Assembly (NCBI RefSeq): GCF_015476335.1
Contig: NZ_JADAQY010000001.1
Location: 64,099-128,098 of the forward strand
DNA: 64,000 nucleotides
Reading direction: 5' to 3'
Source of the DNA: Rickettsia endosymbiont of Cardiosporidium cionae
Lineage (GTDB): Bacteria; Pseudomonadota; Alphaproteobacteria; Rickettsiales; Rickettsiaceae
How positions within the stretch are numbered: position 1 is the first letter of the stretch; each line of letters begins with the position of its first letter. Position numbers and translations under genes: made by a program. Positions 55,610 through 64,000 of this stretch are shown here, piece by piece. Under the pieces are notes generated by a model, which was not told the DNA's origin, did no database searches, and saw only the letters and a program-made list of their open reading frames with translations.

Positions 55610-57040
55610 TTAATTTGAATGTTTAGTGATATTTGGTATAGTTTTACATTTAGTACTGGCAACATACTTAATTAAATAGGTTAATGCTGCAAATGTTATC
55701 CAACTTATTATAATTTTACCAGCCAATGTTAACACTCTGTTGCTATCAATAATTTGTTTATATAGTAAATATACTGAAATCAACATAGCTATTGGAGATA
55801 GTAAGAATAACATAGGAGATTTAAATATTCTGTGTTGATTAGGGTACTTAAAACGAAGGAACATTACAGATAATGTAATGACAATATTATTAGTTAATGT
55901 TCCCATACTTGATAAGCTGCTTAATAATTTATAAGAAGAGAATCCTGCAACAAGTGCTATCAACAAAGTAAATATTAGTATTATTTTATAAGGACTGTTA
56001 TGTTTTGGGTGTAACTTAGACATAGTGGTTGGTAATAAATTATCTCGTGATACTACAAAAAAAATTCTAGTTATAGCATACATATTCAGCAGTATTGTTG
56101 ATATCATGCCTAAGATTGCTCCTAAAGTCACAATTTTGCATCCAATACTGCTGTTGCACTCCTGCAGAGCCAGTATTAATGCACTACTGGTATTCAATTT
56201 TTTATAATATATCACACCAGTTAACACTGCTCCTACCAACATATATATTATGGTTGCTATTACAATAGAAACTATAATACCAATACCTAAATTATATTTA
56301 GGATTTTTACATTCTTCTGCTGTAGTTGCCAGCACCCCATACCCATTAAATGCAAAAAATAATATTGATGAACCTACTAATATTCCATTTTTACCAAAAG
56401 GCATAAAATCATTCCAATTATTTGGATTAACATTTTTATAAGATAAAATAATAAACACAGATATCGAACTCAGTTTTACTAATACTAGTATACGATTTAC
56501 CATTTTACTTTCTTTAGTACCCAAATATAACAATATGCCCAGCAAAACCACTATAAAAACTGCCAATATATCAACATAGCCATTTTCTATTGATCCAGAG
56601 GCAATATATTTTGGTAACTCAATTCCTAAAGAATTGATAATGTTATTTAAGTAAGCTGACCAAGCTATTGCTACTGTTGCTGCTGCTCCCCCTAATTCTA
56701 ATATTAAAATGGAAGCAGTTACCCAAGCAAATATCTCCCCAAAAGATAAATAACAATAACTATATACACCTCCTGATGTAGGTTGCATAGTTATAAGTTC
56801 TGTGTAATTTAGTGCCATAAGTATACACACTGTACCAGATATTAAATATGAAATTATAATTGCAGGACCTGTATAAATAGATGCGACGACCCCAGTCAAA
56901 ATAAACACTCCAGAGCCTACTATAGAACCTATACCAAAAAATATTATATCCCAAGTGCCAAAAGATTTTATTAGTTTTTTAGTTTTGGTACTATCAATTG
57001 ATAATATAGTCATGATAGACTTTTTATAAAAAATACTCAT
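55610..57040 (-). CDS. APC-family amino acid permease
   Basis: A 476-residue protein with 12 hydrophobic segments. The start of helix 1, FGIGSIVGSGVFILTG (residues 36-51), carries the unwound GSGVF substrate-binding turn, and helix 6 reads SSILFFAFNGYGVLATTAEECKNPKYNLG, the cationic amino acid transporter (CAT-like) pattern. Substrate is not certain. Two starts are possible, ATG at 57040 or at 57013 (MTILSIDSTKTKK), neither with a good ribosome-binding site. It heads the operon APC-POT-POT-aas, downstream of an unusual leader region. Confidence 0.92.
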   Translation of the reverse strand: MSIFYKKSIMTILSIDSTKTKKLIKSFGTWDIIFFGIGSIVGSGVFILTGVVASIYTGPAIIISYLISGTVCILMALNYTELITMQPTSGGVYSYCYLSFGEIFAWVTASILILELGGAAATVAIAWSAYLNNIINSLGIELPKYIASGSIENGYVDILAVFIVVLLGILLYLGTKESKMVNRILVLVKLSSISVFIILSYKNVNPNNWNDFMPFGKNGILVGSSILFFAFNGYGVLATTAEECKNPKYNLGIGIIVSIVIATIIYMLVGAVLTGVIYYKKLNTSSALILALQECNSSIGCKIVTLGAILGMISTILLNMYAITRIFFVVSRDNLLPTTMSKLHPKHNSPYKIILIFTLLIALVAGFSSYKLLSSLSSMGTLTNNIVITLSVMFLRFKYPNQHRIFKSPMLFLLSPIAMLISVYLLYKQIIDSNRVLTLAGKIIISWITFAALTYLIKYVASTKCKTIPNITKHSN

Positions 57041-57184
57041 AATAGATCATACATCTTGATATAATTTAGTTAGAGATTTTTCCTTTACACACGGATCCAG
57101 AACAGATTCAGAATATTTTCGAATTCCTGAGAATCAGCACTAAAACCTCCATGTTAAAAAGTAAATATCCCTGATGGATATAAA

Positions 57185-57295
57185 TTAAGAAGTCATTTTA
57201 TGTTGTGTATATACACAACATAAACCAGCCTGAACAAGCAACAAATTTGGTCGTAACATTCGGCAACATTGATAAATGTTACAAAAAAAACCCAT
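57185..57295 (-). CDS. Possible 36-residue Cys-rich leader peptide or small protein
   Basis: Reads MGFFCNIYQCCRMLRPNLLL followed by VQAGLCCVYTQHKMTS. Five of 36 residues are cysteine. An AGGA element sits 6 nt before the ATG, one of the better ribosome-binding sites in this window, and a promoter with TTGTTG/TATAAT lies upstream. The same frame opens further 5' to give 76 codons, but that start falls within the promoter. I recognise no homologue. It could be a regulatory leader peptide for the permease operon or the remnant of a larger gene. Confidence 0.4.
   Translation of the reverse strand: MGFFCNIYQCCRMLRPNLLLVQAGLCCVYTQHKMTS
57197..57224. promoter_or_regulatory. 28-bp perfect palindrome
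   Basis: A gapless palindrome whose left half is TTTATGTTGTGTAT and whose right half is its exact reverse complement. It overlaps codons near the 3' end of the 36-codon ORF, about 160 bp before the permease ATG. It can bind a dimeric regulator on DNA or fold as a long hairpin in RNA. It lacks a T-run, so it is not a standard terminator. Confidence 0.65.
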
Positions 57296-57398
57296 GGTAG
57301 TTCCTATAAAAAATACTTCTAACAAAATACTCAAATAACTCAAAGAACAGATTCTATTGAATAACTCCTCAGATAGGAGTCTTAATCTTAATCTTAAC

Positions 57399-57426
57399 AT
57401 TATATACCATAACAAGTATTCAACAA
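57399..57426 (-). promoter_or_regulatory. Predicted promoter for the leader and transporter operon
   Basis: Minus strand: -35 TTGTTG (57421-57426), 16-bp spacer, perfect -10 TATAAT (57399-57404). Transcription would begin near 57391, leaving a leader of about 350 nt before the permease start. Confidence 0.55.
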
Positions 57427-57484
57427 CAAGAACCGAACCCAGGATACAATAACTTTGTTTTTATTGCAATAATTTAATTACTAA

Positions 57485-58555
57485 TTACCCAATTTTCTTT
57501 GTGATCCACCCTCCACCAAGGATCTCTGTACCTTGGTATATAACACATGCCTGCCCTGGAGTAATGGCTTTAGCCTTATTGTACAATGTCACCTTAATTT
57601 CATCATCAGACTCTACAGATATTAATGCTGGCATCTCCTCTGTATTATGTCTAATTTTAACAGAAACTTTTATTTCTGTTTTACTAGGTAATTTTTTTAT
57701 TAAATTTATTTTATTTATCAAAAAACTATTTTTTAATAGTGCTGACTCTGGCCCTACATAAATTCTATTTAATTTAGAATCTATTTTTATAACATATAGT
57801 GGATAAGGGAAAGCAATAGATATACCTCTTCTTTGACCTATTGTATAATTTGCTATACCATTATGTTGGCCTAATTCATATCCATCAATATGTAGAATCT
57901 TACCCTTATTTACAGTGTTTTTTTGTACTTTATATAACAATTCACGATAATTGCCTCCAGGGATAAAGCATATATCCTGGCTTTCAGCCTTATCGGCTAC
58001 TGATAAACCGTATTTCAGTGCTAAATTTCTAGTTTGTTCTTTTGTAATATTACCAAGTGGAAACTCTAAATATTCCAATTGTTTTTGTGTGATATTAAAT
58101 AAGAAATAACTTTGATCTTTTTTATTATCAACAGCTTTATGTAGTTCTAAAAGATTATTATTCTTAATTTTTCGTACATAATGCCCTGTAGCTAATGCGG
58201 TAGCTCCTAACTTTTGTGCAAATGTTAATAAATCTTTAAATTTAATATTTTGATTACACTGAATACAAGGTATAGGAGTCATACCATTATTATAAGTATC
58301 TATAAAATCATCTATTACAGTTTTTTTAAAATTATTTTCATAATTTAATACATAATGCGCTATTCCTATCTTTGATGCTACAGATTTTGCATCATATACA
58401 TCTTGCCCTGCACAGCAACCAGATTTTCTATTAGATGAAGAAGTAGAGTGATCATATAATTGTAGTGTAATACCAACTACATGATGCCCTAATTCATGTA
58501 ACATAGCTGCAACTGTAGAACTATCCACGCCTCCTGACATTGCTACTACTATCAT
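57485..58555 (-). CDS. mnmA: tRNA-specific 2-thiouridylase MnmA
   Basis: Adds sulfur to U34 of Lys, Glu and Gln tRNAs, using sulfur passed from IscS (encoded at 11.4 kb). The PP-loop SGGVDSS is at residues 7-13. The catalytic Cys97 (PIPCIQCN) and persulfide Cys196 (ESQDICFIPGG) are both present. The C-terminal beta-barrel contains VGPESALLKN and PGQACVIYQG. Length 356 is normal. It lies about 170 bp downstream of dnaE, same strand. Confidence 0.97.
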   Translation of the reverse strand: MIVVAMSGGVDSSTVAAMLHELGHHVVGITLQLYDHSTSSSNRKSGCCAGQDVYDAKSVASKIGIAHYVLNYENNFKKTVIDDFIDTYNNGMTPIPCIQCNQNIKFKDLLTFAQKLGATALATGHYVRKIKNNNLLELHKAVDNKKDQSYFLFNITQKQLEYLEFPLGNITKEQTRNLALKYGLSVADKAESQDICFIPGGNYRELLYKVQKNTVNKGKILHIDGYELGQHNGIANYTIGQRRGISIAFPYPLYVIKIDSKLNRIYVGPESALLKNSFLINKINLIKKLPSKTEIKVSVKIRHNTEEMPALISVESDDEIKVTLYNKAKAITPGQACVIYQGTEILGGGWITKKIG

Positions 58556-58725
58556 AGTTTTTGTTATTTACTATTTGAGTTAAAAATTATTAGATATCTA
58601 GTGAATCTCATTACAGAATATTTGATTATAAAATATAAGTATAAATTCACACAACAACCTGCGCGGTACATCATAATATCAATTATAACTCTTGTCAAAT
58701 ATACTGTTCTATATTTACTTTAGAG

Positions 58726-61700
58726 CTAGATCTCTATCTTTGCAGTGAAGGTGTTTTCCAATTTTAAAAAAATATTTATTTTACTATCTTTAGAAATCAA
58801 AGATTTTTGGTATTTTAATTTATTGATTGATTCAAGTAATTCAGATTCATTATTAAAATAATATTTTATATTAAAATCAAAATTTGCTATGTAATCATCT
58901 AATAAAATAAATTTTTTTGCAATAACTCTAGTTTGGTTACTGCTATTCATCATATTACAATATATAACAACGGGGGATTTAACTTTAATTAGGTGAGCGT
59001 TTTCTTTCATGATATTTTCATTAAATATTGTAATTTCTAGTATTGAACTCAAATTAGATACTAATATTGTAATGAACCTACCATTTTTAGACATACGTGA
59101 ATTTTTTTTTATTATAATTCCCACTATATTTATATGCTCTTGTTGTTTATTCAGAAGTTGATTTTCTGATAGATATGGGTCTAGATCTGAGTGAATAAGT
59201 ATATCTTTTACAGTATTGAGAGGGTGATATTGTATAAACAGACCTACGATATCAAACTCGTTATATGCTAATTTATCTTCGGTAAACTCCTCTTGTTTTG
59301 ATTTTTCTATTTTAGTTAATATATCTCTATTACTTGATGCTAATGTTAATAACTGCATTTGATTAGATAGAAGCTGCCTGTGATAAGTAATAGAATAGTT
59401 TATTAATTGTTCAACAAATTCTAGCAATATTCTTTGATTTTGATGTAATTCATAAAATACTCCTGCTTTTATAAGATTCTCTAATATACGTTTATTTATC
59501 AATTTTGGATTAATTTGTTCAATGAATTCTACTATATTTTTAAAATCTCCAATTTTTGATCTAATATCAACTATATGATTGCCTAGTGATAATGGAATAT
59601 TTTTAAGAGCGGCAAAAGCAAATATTATAACTCTTTCTTCAATATCATTGTTATCTTTTACCTTTTGTGAAGTTGTTATAATATCAAACAAGTTGTTAGA
59701 TTTGTTAATATTAGGAGGTAAAAATTTAATGCCAAATTTACTAGCTTCATATAGTAATGCATTTATTCTTTCACTATTATGTATTTCTAAATTTAATGCA
59801 TTAACAAAAAATTCTATTGGGAAATTTGCTTTTAAATATGCCGTTTGATAAGAAATTATTCCATATGCAGAAGCATGAGACTTATTAAAACCATAACTTG
59901 CAAATTTTACTACTTGATCAAAAACATGTTGAGCAATATCAGTGGATATATTATTTTTTGCCACCCCTTGTAAAAATTTTTCCTTTTGAGATTCCATTTC
60001 TTTTTTAATTTTTTTACCCATTGCTCTTCTTAGTAAATCTGCTTCACCTAAGGTGTATCCTGCAAATTGTTGAGCAATTTCCATCACTTGTTCTTGATAT
60101 ACTATTACTCCATAAGTAGGTTCTAGTATATTCTTCAAGCTATCATGCATATAGTTGATATTTTGTTTACCATGTTTACAGTCAATGAATGTTTTGATAT
60201 TATCCATAGGGCCTGGTCTATAAAGTGCCCCTAGTGCTATTATATCATCTATAGTATCTGGTTTTAGTAATTTTAGAATATTTTTAATCCCTGTGCTTTC
60301 AAATTGAAATACTCCAGTACTTAAACCAGATGATAGCATCTTATAAGTTTTATTATCATCATACGGTATTGTATCTATATCAATAGATATTCCTTGTTCA
60401 ACGAGTCTATTAATAATTTTTGTTATTAAAGTTAATGTTTGTAATCCTAAAAAATCGAATTTTATTAGACCAGATAATTCACAGTATTTCATAGAATACT
60501 GAACTACCAAAATTGATGAATTAATGTCTTTATATATAGGTACAGTATCTATTAATTTTTCATTTGAAATAACTATACCAGCAGCATGTGTTGAAATATT
60601 TCTATTAAGCCCTTCCAGAGTTAACCCAATATCTAACACTTGTTTCATTACTGATATTTCTTCTTGAAAATTAGAAATAGCCTTACCTTTGTGTACATCT
60701 TGGAGTTCTGCAACTGTATTAATAGCTTGCTTTAATGTAACAGGTGATACAGCGTTAAAAGGAATAAGTTCACTTAGATAATCAGCAATTTCATACCTTA
60801 CTCCTAATACCCTTGATACATCCTTTATCACAGATTTTGCTTGCATTTTACCGAATGTAATAATTTGAGCTACTTTATCATAACCATATTTTCTAGATAC
60901 ATACGTTACAACTTCTTCTCTTTTTTCCTGACAAAAATCTATATCAAAGTCTGGCATAGATATACGCTCGGGATTTAAAAATCTTTCAAAAAGTAACCTA
61001 AATTTTATTGGATCCAAATTTGTAATATCCAAGCTCCAAGCGGTTACAGACCCAGCTCCAGAACCTCTACCTGGCCCTACTGTAATGTTATTCTGTTTAC
61101 TCCATTTTACAAAATCTGATACTATTAAAAAATATCCAGCAAAATTCATATTACAGATAATCTCCAACTCATAATTTAATCTTTGAAAATATTTATCTTT
61201 GATATCTTGTTGTTTAGCTACATCATGAATATTTTCATGTTGGATTTTTGTTTTCAGTTTTTTTTCTAATCCAGCTTTTGCTTCTTGTTTTATTAAATTA
61301 TCTTGTGAAGATTCCTCCATAAAAATCGGAGGAATTACTTTTTTAGGTTCTGGTACAAAATAACATCTTTTTACTAGATGCGCTGTATTAGTAATTGCCT
61401 CTGGTAAATCTACAAATAATTCTTTCATTTCTTTAGAGGTTTTTAGATAACACTGATTACTTACCTTAGTTCTTTCTTGATCTTCCATCACAGTAGATTC
61501 AGATATACATAAAAGTACATCATGTTCTTTATGTTGATTAGGGTATAAAAATAATACTTTATTAGTAGCAATTAGAGCTATTTGAAGTTCAGAAGCAATA
61601 TTTAGATATTCTCGCTCTATCTTTTTTTCATTTTCTAGATTGTGACGCATAATTTCAAAATAAAATCTATTACCAAAAACTGATTTTATTTCCTTACTAA

Positions 61701-62169
61701 ACTTTATTGCCTCTAGATAATTCGATTTTATAAGTAATTGACCGATTATACCATCAGTATACCCTGATAATAATATTAAACCTTGATTATGTTTATATAA
61801 ATCTTCACAAGTAATATGATTACAGACTTTTCTATCATTTTTTGTAAATGTTATAGCAATTAAATTTAATAGATTTTTATACCCTTCAGAATCTTTAACT
61901 AATAAAAGTAATTCTGCATAATATGGAATATCCTGACTATAATATAGTATATTAAGTATACACCCTTGTATTGGGTATATATTATGTACTTTTGCTGCTA
62001 TAGTAAATTCTAATGCTGCAAATAAATTACCTTGATCTGCAATACATACAGAATTCATATTGCAATCTTTGACCAATTTACATAAATCTTCTATCAATAT
62101 TGTACTTTTTAGTATTGAATAAGAAGTCTGCACCCGAAAATGTACAAAATGTTCTTCCTTGTGTTTCAC
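58726..62169 (-). CDS. dnaE: DNA polymerase III alpha subunit
   Basis: Replicative polymerase, 1147 residues. The PHP domain at the N-terminus has lost its first metal-binding motif (FRVQTSYS in place of HxHxxYS), as in other proteobacterial DnaE proteins without PHP exonuclease activity. The palm contains GPGRGSGAGSVTAW and the catalytic aspartates in PDFDIDF; further blocks are RAMGKK, GFNKSHASAYG and a C-terminal OB fold (VGIIIKKNSRMSKNGRF). The start is placed at GTG 62169, because a strong TAGGTGAT ribosome-binding sequence lies just before it; an open-frame TTG at 62190 would put that sequence inside the gene. Confidence 0.96.
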   Translation of the reverse strand: MKHKEEHFVHFRVQTSYSILKSTILIEDLCKLVKDCNMNSVCIADQGNLFAALEFTIAAKVHNIYPIQGCILNILYYSQDIPYYAELLLLVKDSEGYKNLLNLIAITFTKNDRKVCNHITCEDLYKHNQGLILLSGYTDGIIGQLLIKSNYLEAIKFSKEIKSVFGNRFYFEIMRHNLENEKKIEREYLNIASELQIALIATNKVLFLYPNQHKEHDVLLCISESTVMEDQERTKVSNQCYLKTSKEMKELFVDLPEAITNTAHLVKRCYFVPEPKKVIPPIFMEESSQDNLIKQEAKAGLEKKLKTKIQHENIHDVAKQQDIKDKYFQRLNYELEIICNMNFAGYFLIVSDFVKWSKQNNITVGPGRGSGAGSVTAWSLDITNLDPIKFRLLFERFLNPERISMPDFDIDFCQEKREEVVTYVSRKYGYDKVAQIITFGKMQAKSVIKDVSRVLGVRYEIADYLSELIPFNAVSPVTLKQAINTVAELQDVHKGKAISNFQEEISVMKQVLDIGLTLEGLNRNISTHAAGIVISNEKLIDTVPIYKDINSSILVVQYSMKYCELSGLIKFDFLGLQTLTLITKIINRLVEQGISIDIDTIPYDDNKTYKMLSSGLSTGVFQFESTGIKNILKLLKPDTIDDIIALGALYRPGPMDNIKTFIDCKHGKQNINYMHDSLKNILEPTYGVIVYQEQVMEIAQQFAGYTLGEADLLRRAMGKKIKKEMESQKEKFLQGVAKNNISTDIAQHVFDQVVKFASYGFNKSHASAYGIISYQTAYLKANFPIEFFVNALNLEIHNSERINALLYEASKFGIKFLPPNINKSNNLFDIITTSQKVKDNNDIEERVIIFAFAALKNIPLSLGNHIVDIRSKIGDFKNIVEFIEQINPKLINKRILENLIKAGVFYELHQNQRILLEFVEQLINYSITYHRQLLSNQMQLLTLASSNRDILTKIEKSKQEEFTEDKLAYNEFDIVGLFIQYHPLNTVKDILIHSDLDPYLSENQLLNKQQEHINIVGIIIKKNSRMSKNGRFITILVSNLSSILEITIFNENIMKENAHLIKVKSPVVIYCNMMNSSNQTRVIAKKFILLDDYIANFDFNIKYYFNNESELLESINKLKYQKSLISKDSKINIFLKLENTFTAKIEI

Positions 62170-62180
62170 TTTATCACCTA
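62167..62180 (-). promoter_or_regulatory. Ribosome-binding site that decides the dnaE start
   Basis: On the minus strand TAGGTGAT is followed after three A residues by GTG. It matches the 3' half of the anti-Shine-Dalgarno complement (AGGTGAT) and supports GTG at 62169 as start over the TTG seven codons upstream. Confidence 0.65.
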
Positions 62181-62484
62181 AAAATAGCAAAATTTAAAAT
62201 CAGTTTATAAGTCTTAGCTGTAAATTATTAGCCGTATAAATTTCATATTAATATATTTAAAAAATACATCAATATCAATATCGATATCAGAATGCTATTG
62301 ACTGAAATAAATATTCATTTTTCGAGAATTTTATTTCAATTAATATATGTTCGTATAGCTATATTACTATATATGGCATTTAGAATAATTCTATTATTAT
62401 TTTATTAACTGTGATATGGTATTGGCAGCGGCAATCTAGGATTGTTAATGAGTTTAATTTTATTATAAAAACTGGGTATAAGTT
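62170..62484. other. Divergent intergenic region between dnaE and icd
   Basis: 315 bp, AT-rich. It contains a short ATCAAT/ATCGAT-type repeat near 62267-62290 and possible promoter-like elements, none with both boxes at proper spacing. No coding relic, tRNA or hairpin terminator was found. Confidence 0.5.
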
Positions 62485-63942
62485 ATGTATGGAGACATTA
62501 CTATAGCATATGGGGACGGGATAGGCCCTGAAATTATGAAGTCTGTTGTTAAAATTTTAAAAAAAGTTGATAAAAAGCTAGAGTTTAAAGAAATTAAAAT
62601 AGGGGAGCATATGTATAATAGGTCATATTCTTCAGGAATTTCTGAACATGATCTAGATGCAATTAAAAGCTCAGAAGCCTTCTTAAAGGCACCTATCACA
62701 ACGCCTCAGGGAGGAGGCTATAAAAGCTTAAATGTTACAATAAGAAAATTGTTTGGGCTTTATGCTAATATCAGGCCAGCAATATCCTATCATCCTTTTA
62801 TTAAGACATTATATCCAAATCTGGATGTAATAGTAATAAGAGAAAATGAAGAGGATCTATATTCCGGGATAGAATATAGAAGCAGCCATGACCTAAGAGA
62901 AGCAATAAAAATTACCACAATAACAGGATGTAAAAAAATTATACGTTATGCTTTTGAATATGCAGTTAAGAATAAACGTAAAAAAGTTACATGCTTAACA
63001 AAAGATAATATTATGAAATTTTCAGAGGGAATATTTCATAAAATATTTGATGAAATCGCTCAAAATTATCCAGACATTATCGCTGAACACTATATAGTGG
63101 ATATAGGAACAGCAAAGATAGTAAGTGATCCTGCTAGATTCGATGTTATTGTTACTTCAAACTTATTTGGGGATATAATATCTGATGTCACAGCTGAAAT
63201 GTCTGGTTCAGTAGGGTTATCCGGCTCAGCTAATATAGGAGATGATTTTGCTATGTTTGAAGCAATACACGGTTCTGCCCCTAGGCTCGCAGGACAAAAT
63301 ATTGCAAATCCTTCAGGGCTACTTAATGCCGCAATTATGATGCTAAGACACATAGGAAAAATAAAATCAGCCGCTCTGATAGCAAATGCTTGGAGAAAAA
63401 CTATAGAAGATGGAATACATACAGCAGACATATATAATGAAGCTTATTCTACAAAAAAAGTAACCACAACAGATTTTACTCAGGCTATTATCGATAGGTT
63501 AGGGCAGAATCCCGACAAATTAGCTACGGTAAAATTTAGTGACGGTAACAAGTCCCAACAATTGCTAGAACCCATAAAATATGTAATTGACACTCAAGAG
63601 ACAAAAGTTTTAGTTGGATTTGATTTATATATGAATATTCAAATAGATTCTATTAGTAGATTAGTAGATAAAATAAACTCTTTGCTAGGTAAAAATTCTG
63701 ATATTTTTATCAATAATATTTCTACTAAAGGATTAAAAATATGGCCAAATTCTTCAGTAAAAAAGATTGTATCTGACCATTATTGTTTTAGATTTTTATC
63801 TAAAACACCAAAACAAGTTGAGCGTTCTAATATCACATCGCTCCTGAGTAAATTAGATGAATCAGAAATGGATTATACGAAAGTTATATGTTTATACAGA
63901 TTCGGCAATGAAATCGGATATTCTTTATTGCAAGCTGAATAA
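62485..63942 (+). CDS. icd: Isocitrate dehydrogenase, Rickettsiales-type long form
   Basis: TCA-cycle enzyme converting isocitrate to 2-oxoglutarate. It has the start GDGIGPEIM, the substrate loop SLNVTIRKLFGLYANIRP, the RENEEDLYSG segment, and the nucleotide site TSNLFGDIISDVTAEMSGSVGLSGSANIG followed by FEAIHGSAPRLAGQNIANPSGLL. Residues 1-335 form the dehydrogenase; the remaining 150 residues are a C-terminal extension found in the 480-odd residue rickettsial and Thermus-type enzymes. Cofactor (NAD or NADP) is not assigned from sequence here. Start ATG at 62485. Confidence 0.95.
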   Translation: MYGDITIAYGDGIGPEIMKSVVKILKKVDKKLEFKEIKIGEHMYNRSYSSGISEHDLDAIKSSEAFLKAPITTPQGGGYKSLNVTIRKLFGLYANIRPAISYHPFIKTLYPNLDVIVIRENEEDLYSGIEYRSSHDLREAIKITTITGCKKIIRYAFEYAVKNKRKKVTCLTKDNIMKFSEGIFHKIFDEIAQNYPDIIAEHYIVDIGTAKIVSDPARFDVIVTSNLFGDIISDVTAEMSGSVGLSGSANIGDDFAMFEAIHGSAPRLAGQNIANPSGLLNAAIMMLRHIGKIKSAALIANAWRKTIEDGIHTADIYNEAYSTKKVTTTDFTQAIIDRLGQNPDKLATVKFSDGNKSQQLLEPIKYVIDTQETKVLVGFDLYMNIQIDSISRLVDKINSLLGKNSDIFINNISTKGLKIWPNSSVKKIVSDHYCFRFLSKTPKQVERSNITSLLSKLDESEMDYTKVICLYRFGNEIGYSLLQAE

Positions 63943-63945
63943 TAC

Positions 63946-63968
63946 GAGTAACTATAATTTAGTTACTC
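63946..63968 (+). terminator. Hairpin just after icd
   Basis: Perfect 8-bp arms GAGTAACT (63946-63953) and AGTTACTC (63961-63968) with a 7-nt loop, 4 bp after the stop codon. It has no clear T-run, so it may act as an RNA 3'-end stabiliser or a weak terminator. Confidence 0.45.
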
Positions 63969-64000
63969 CTATATATTAGCAACATTTGGCACGTATTATA

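Larger units (their letters stand above)
57041..57484. other. Leader region between mnmA and the transporter operon
   Basis: 444 bp on the path of minus-strand transcription. In order of transcription: promoter (57399-57426), a hairpin with 6-bp arms (57364-57380), a 36-codon ORF with its own ribosome-binding site (57185-57295), a second hairpin with 8-bp arms inside that ORF (57253-57282), a 28-bp perfect palindrome overlapping the ORF's 3' end (57197-57224), then about 140 bp of plain sequence before the permease start. The layout resembles a leader-peptide attenuator. Confidence 0.5.

Noticed and set aside
57185-57415. 76-codon version of the small ORF before the permease operon
   Set aside because: Its start at 57415 lies within the predicted promoter, upstream of the likely transcription start; only the 36-codon form with a ribosome-binding site is plausible.
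57425-57450. Possible tRNA 3' end (GGGTTCGG on the minus strand)
   Set aside because: No acceptor, D or anticodon stem could be folded around it; only a T-loop-like word is present.
62170-62190. TTG start of dnaE at 62190
   Set aside because: The strong TAGGTGAT site would then be inside the gene; GTG at 62169 has it at proper distance.
63090-63431. Long minus-strand open frame inside icd
   Set aside because: It is the antisense shadow of a strongly conserved icd segment and has no family resemblance or start signal.

Overview
The window is an AT-rich, densely packed chromosomal segment from an obligate intracellular alphaproteobacterium of the order Rickettsiales, most likely the family Rickettsiaceae. 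The evidence is the gene set: a two-copy cysteine desulfurase head on iscS-iscU-iscA, a single-chain isocitrate dehydrogenase of about 485 residues, scattered VirB-type type IV secretion genes (virB2 apart from a virB3-virB4-virB6 operon), a retropepsin-like protease of the rickettsial APRc type, several ankyrin-repeat proteins, and proton-coupled peptide and amino acid importers. A waaA (Kdo transferase) gene argues for an LPS-bearing lineage and against Orientia. The species cannot be named from sequence alone. No rRNA, tRNA, CRISPR array, insertion sequence or prophage was seen.

Layout: 0-5.5 kb is housekeeping: the 3' end of a BamA/TamA-type gene, lepB, rnc, era, an rsuA-family pseudouridine synthase, secB, and rnd on the other strand. 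5.6-9.8 kb holds a putative iron importer (periplasmic cupredoxin, FTR1 permease) with yciB, a lone flhB homologue, a virB2 pilin gene and rplI. 9.8-13.5 kb has a decayed gene relic and the iron-sulfur cluster operon. 13.5-26.7 kb is the most distinctive part: five ankyrin-repeat proteins, all with lipoprotein-type signal sequences, interleaved with prfA, rlmE, nusB and priA. Two of these five are a recent tandem duplication with nearly identical 33/34-residue modules. 26.7-42.7 kb is mixed housekeeping (trmD, rplS, coaE, dnaQ, grpE, perM, pgsA, mscS, htpG, tsaD, lgt), plus the aspartic protease, a tiny lipoprotein and an MFS symporter.

From 42.6 to 62.2 kb everything is on the minus strand. 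In transcription order it runs dnaE, mnmA, a promoter-plus-leader region with a Cys-rich 36-codon ORF and a 28-bp perfect palindrome, then a tight operon of APC permease, two POT transporters and an Aas-like acyltransferase. After that come a lipase-like protein, virB3-virB4-virB6 with its own promoter, and waaA, which converges on lgt. icd closes the window on the plus strand.

Working together: Lgt would lipidate the ankyrin lipoproteins. SecB, LepB and the BamA-like protein belong to the envelope export route those proteins would use. The VirB genes supply parts of a conjugation-like effector secretion system. The nutrient operon and FTR1 module fit a parasite that imports amino acids, peptides and iron from its host. 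The best candidates for undescribed biology are the ankyrin-lipoprotein cluster with its recombinogenic module arrays, the leader region before the transporter operon, the orphan FlhB homologue with an altered cleavage motif, and the lipase gene next to the secretion operon.
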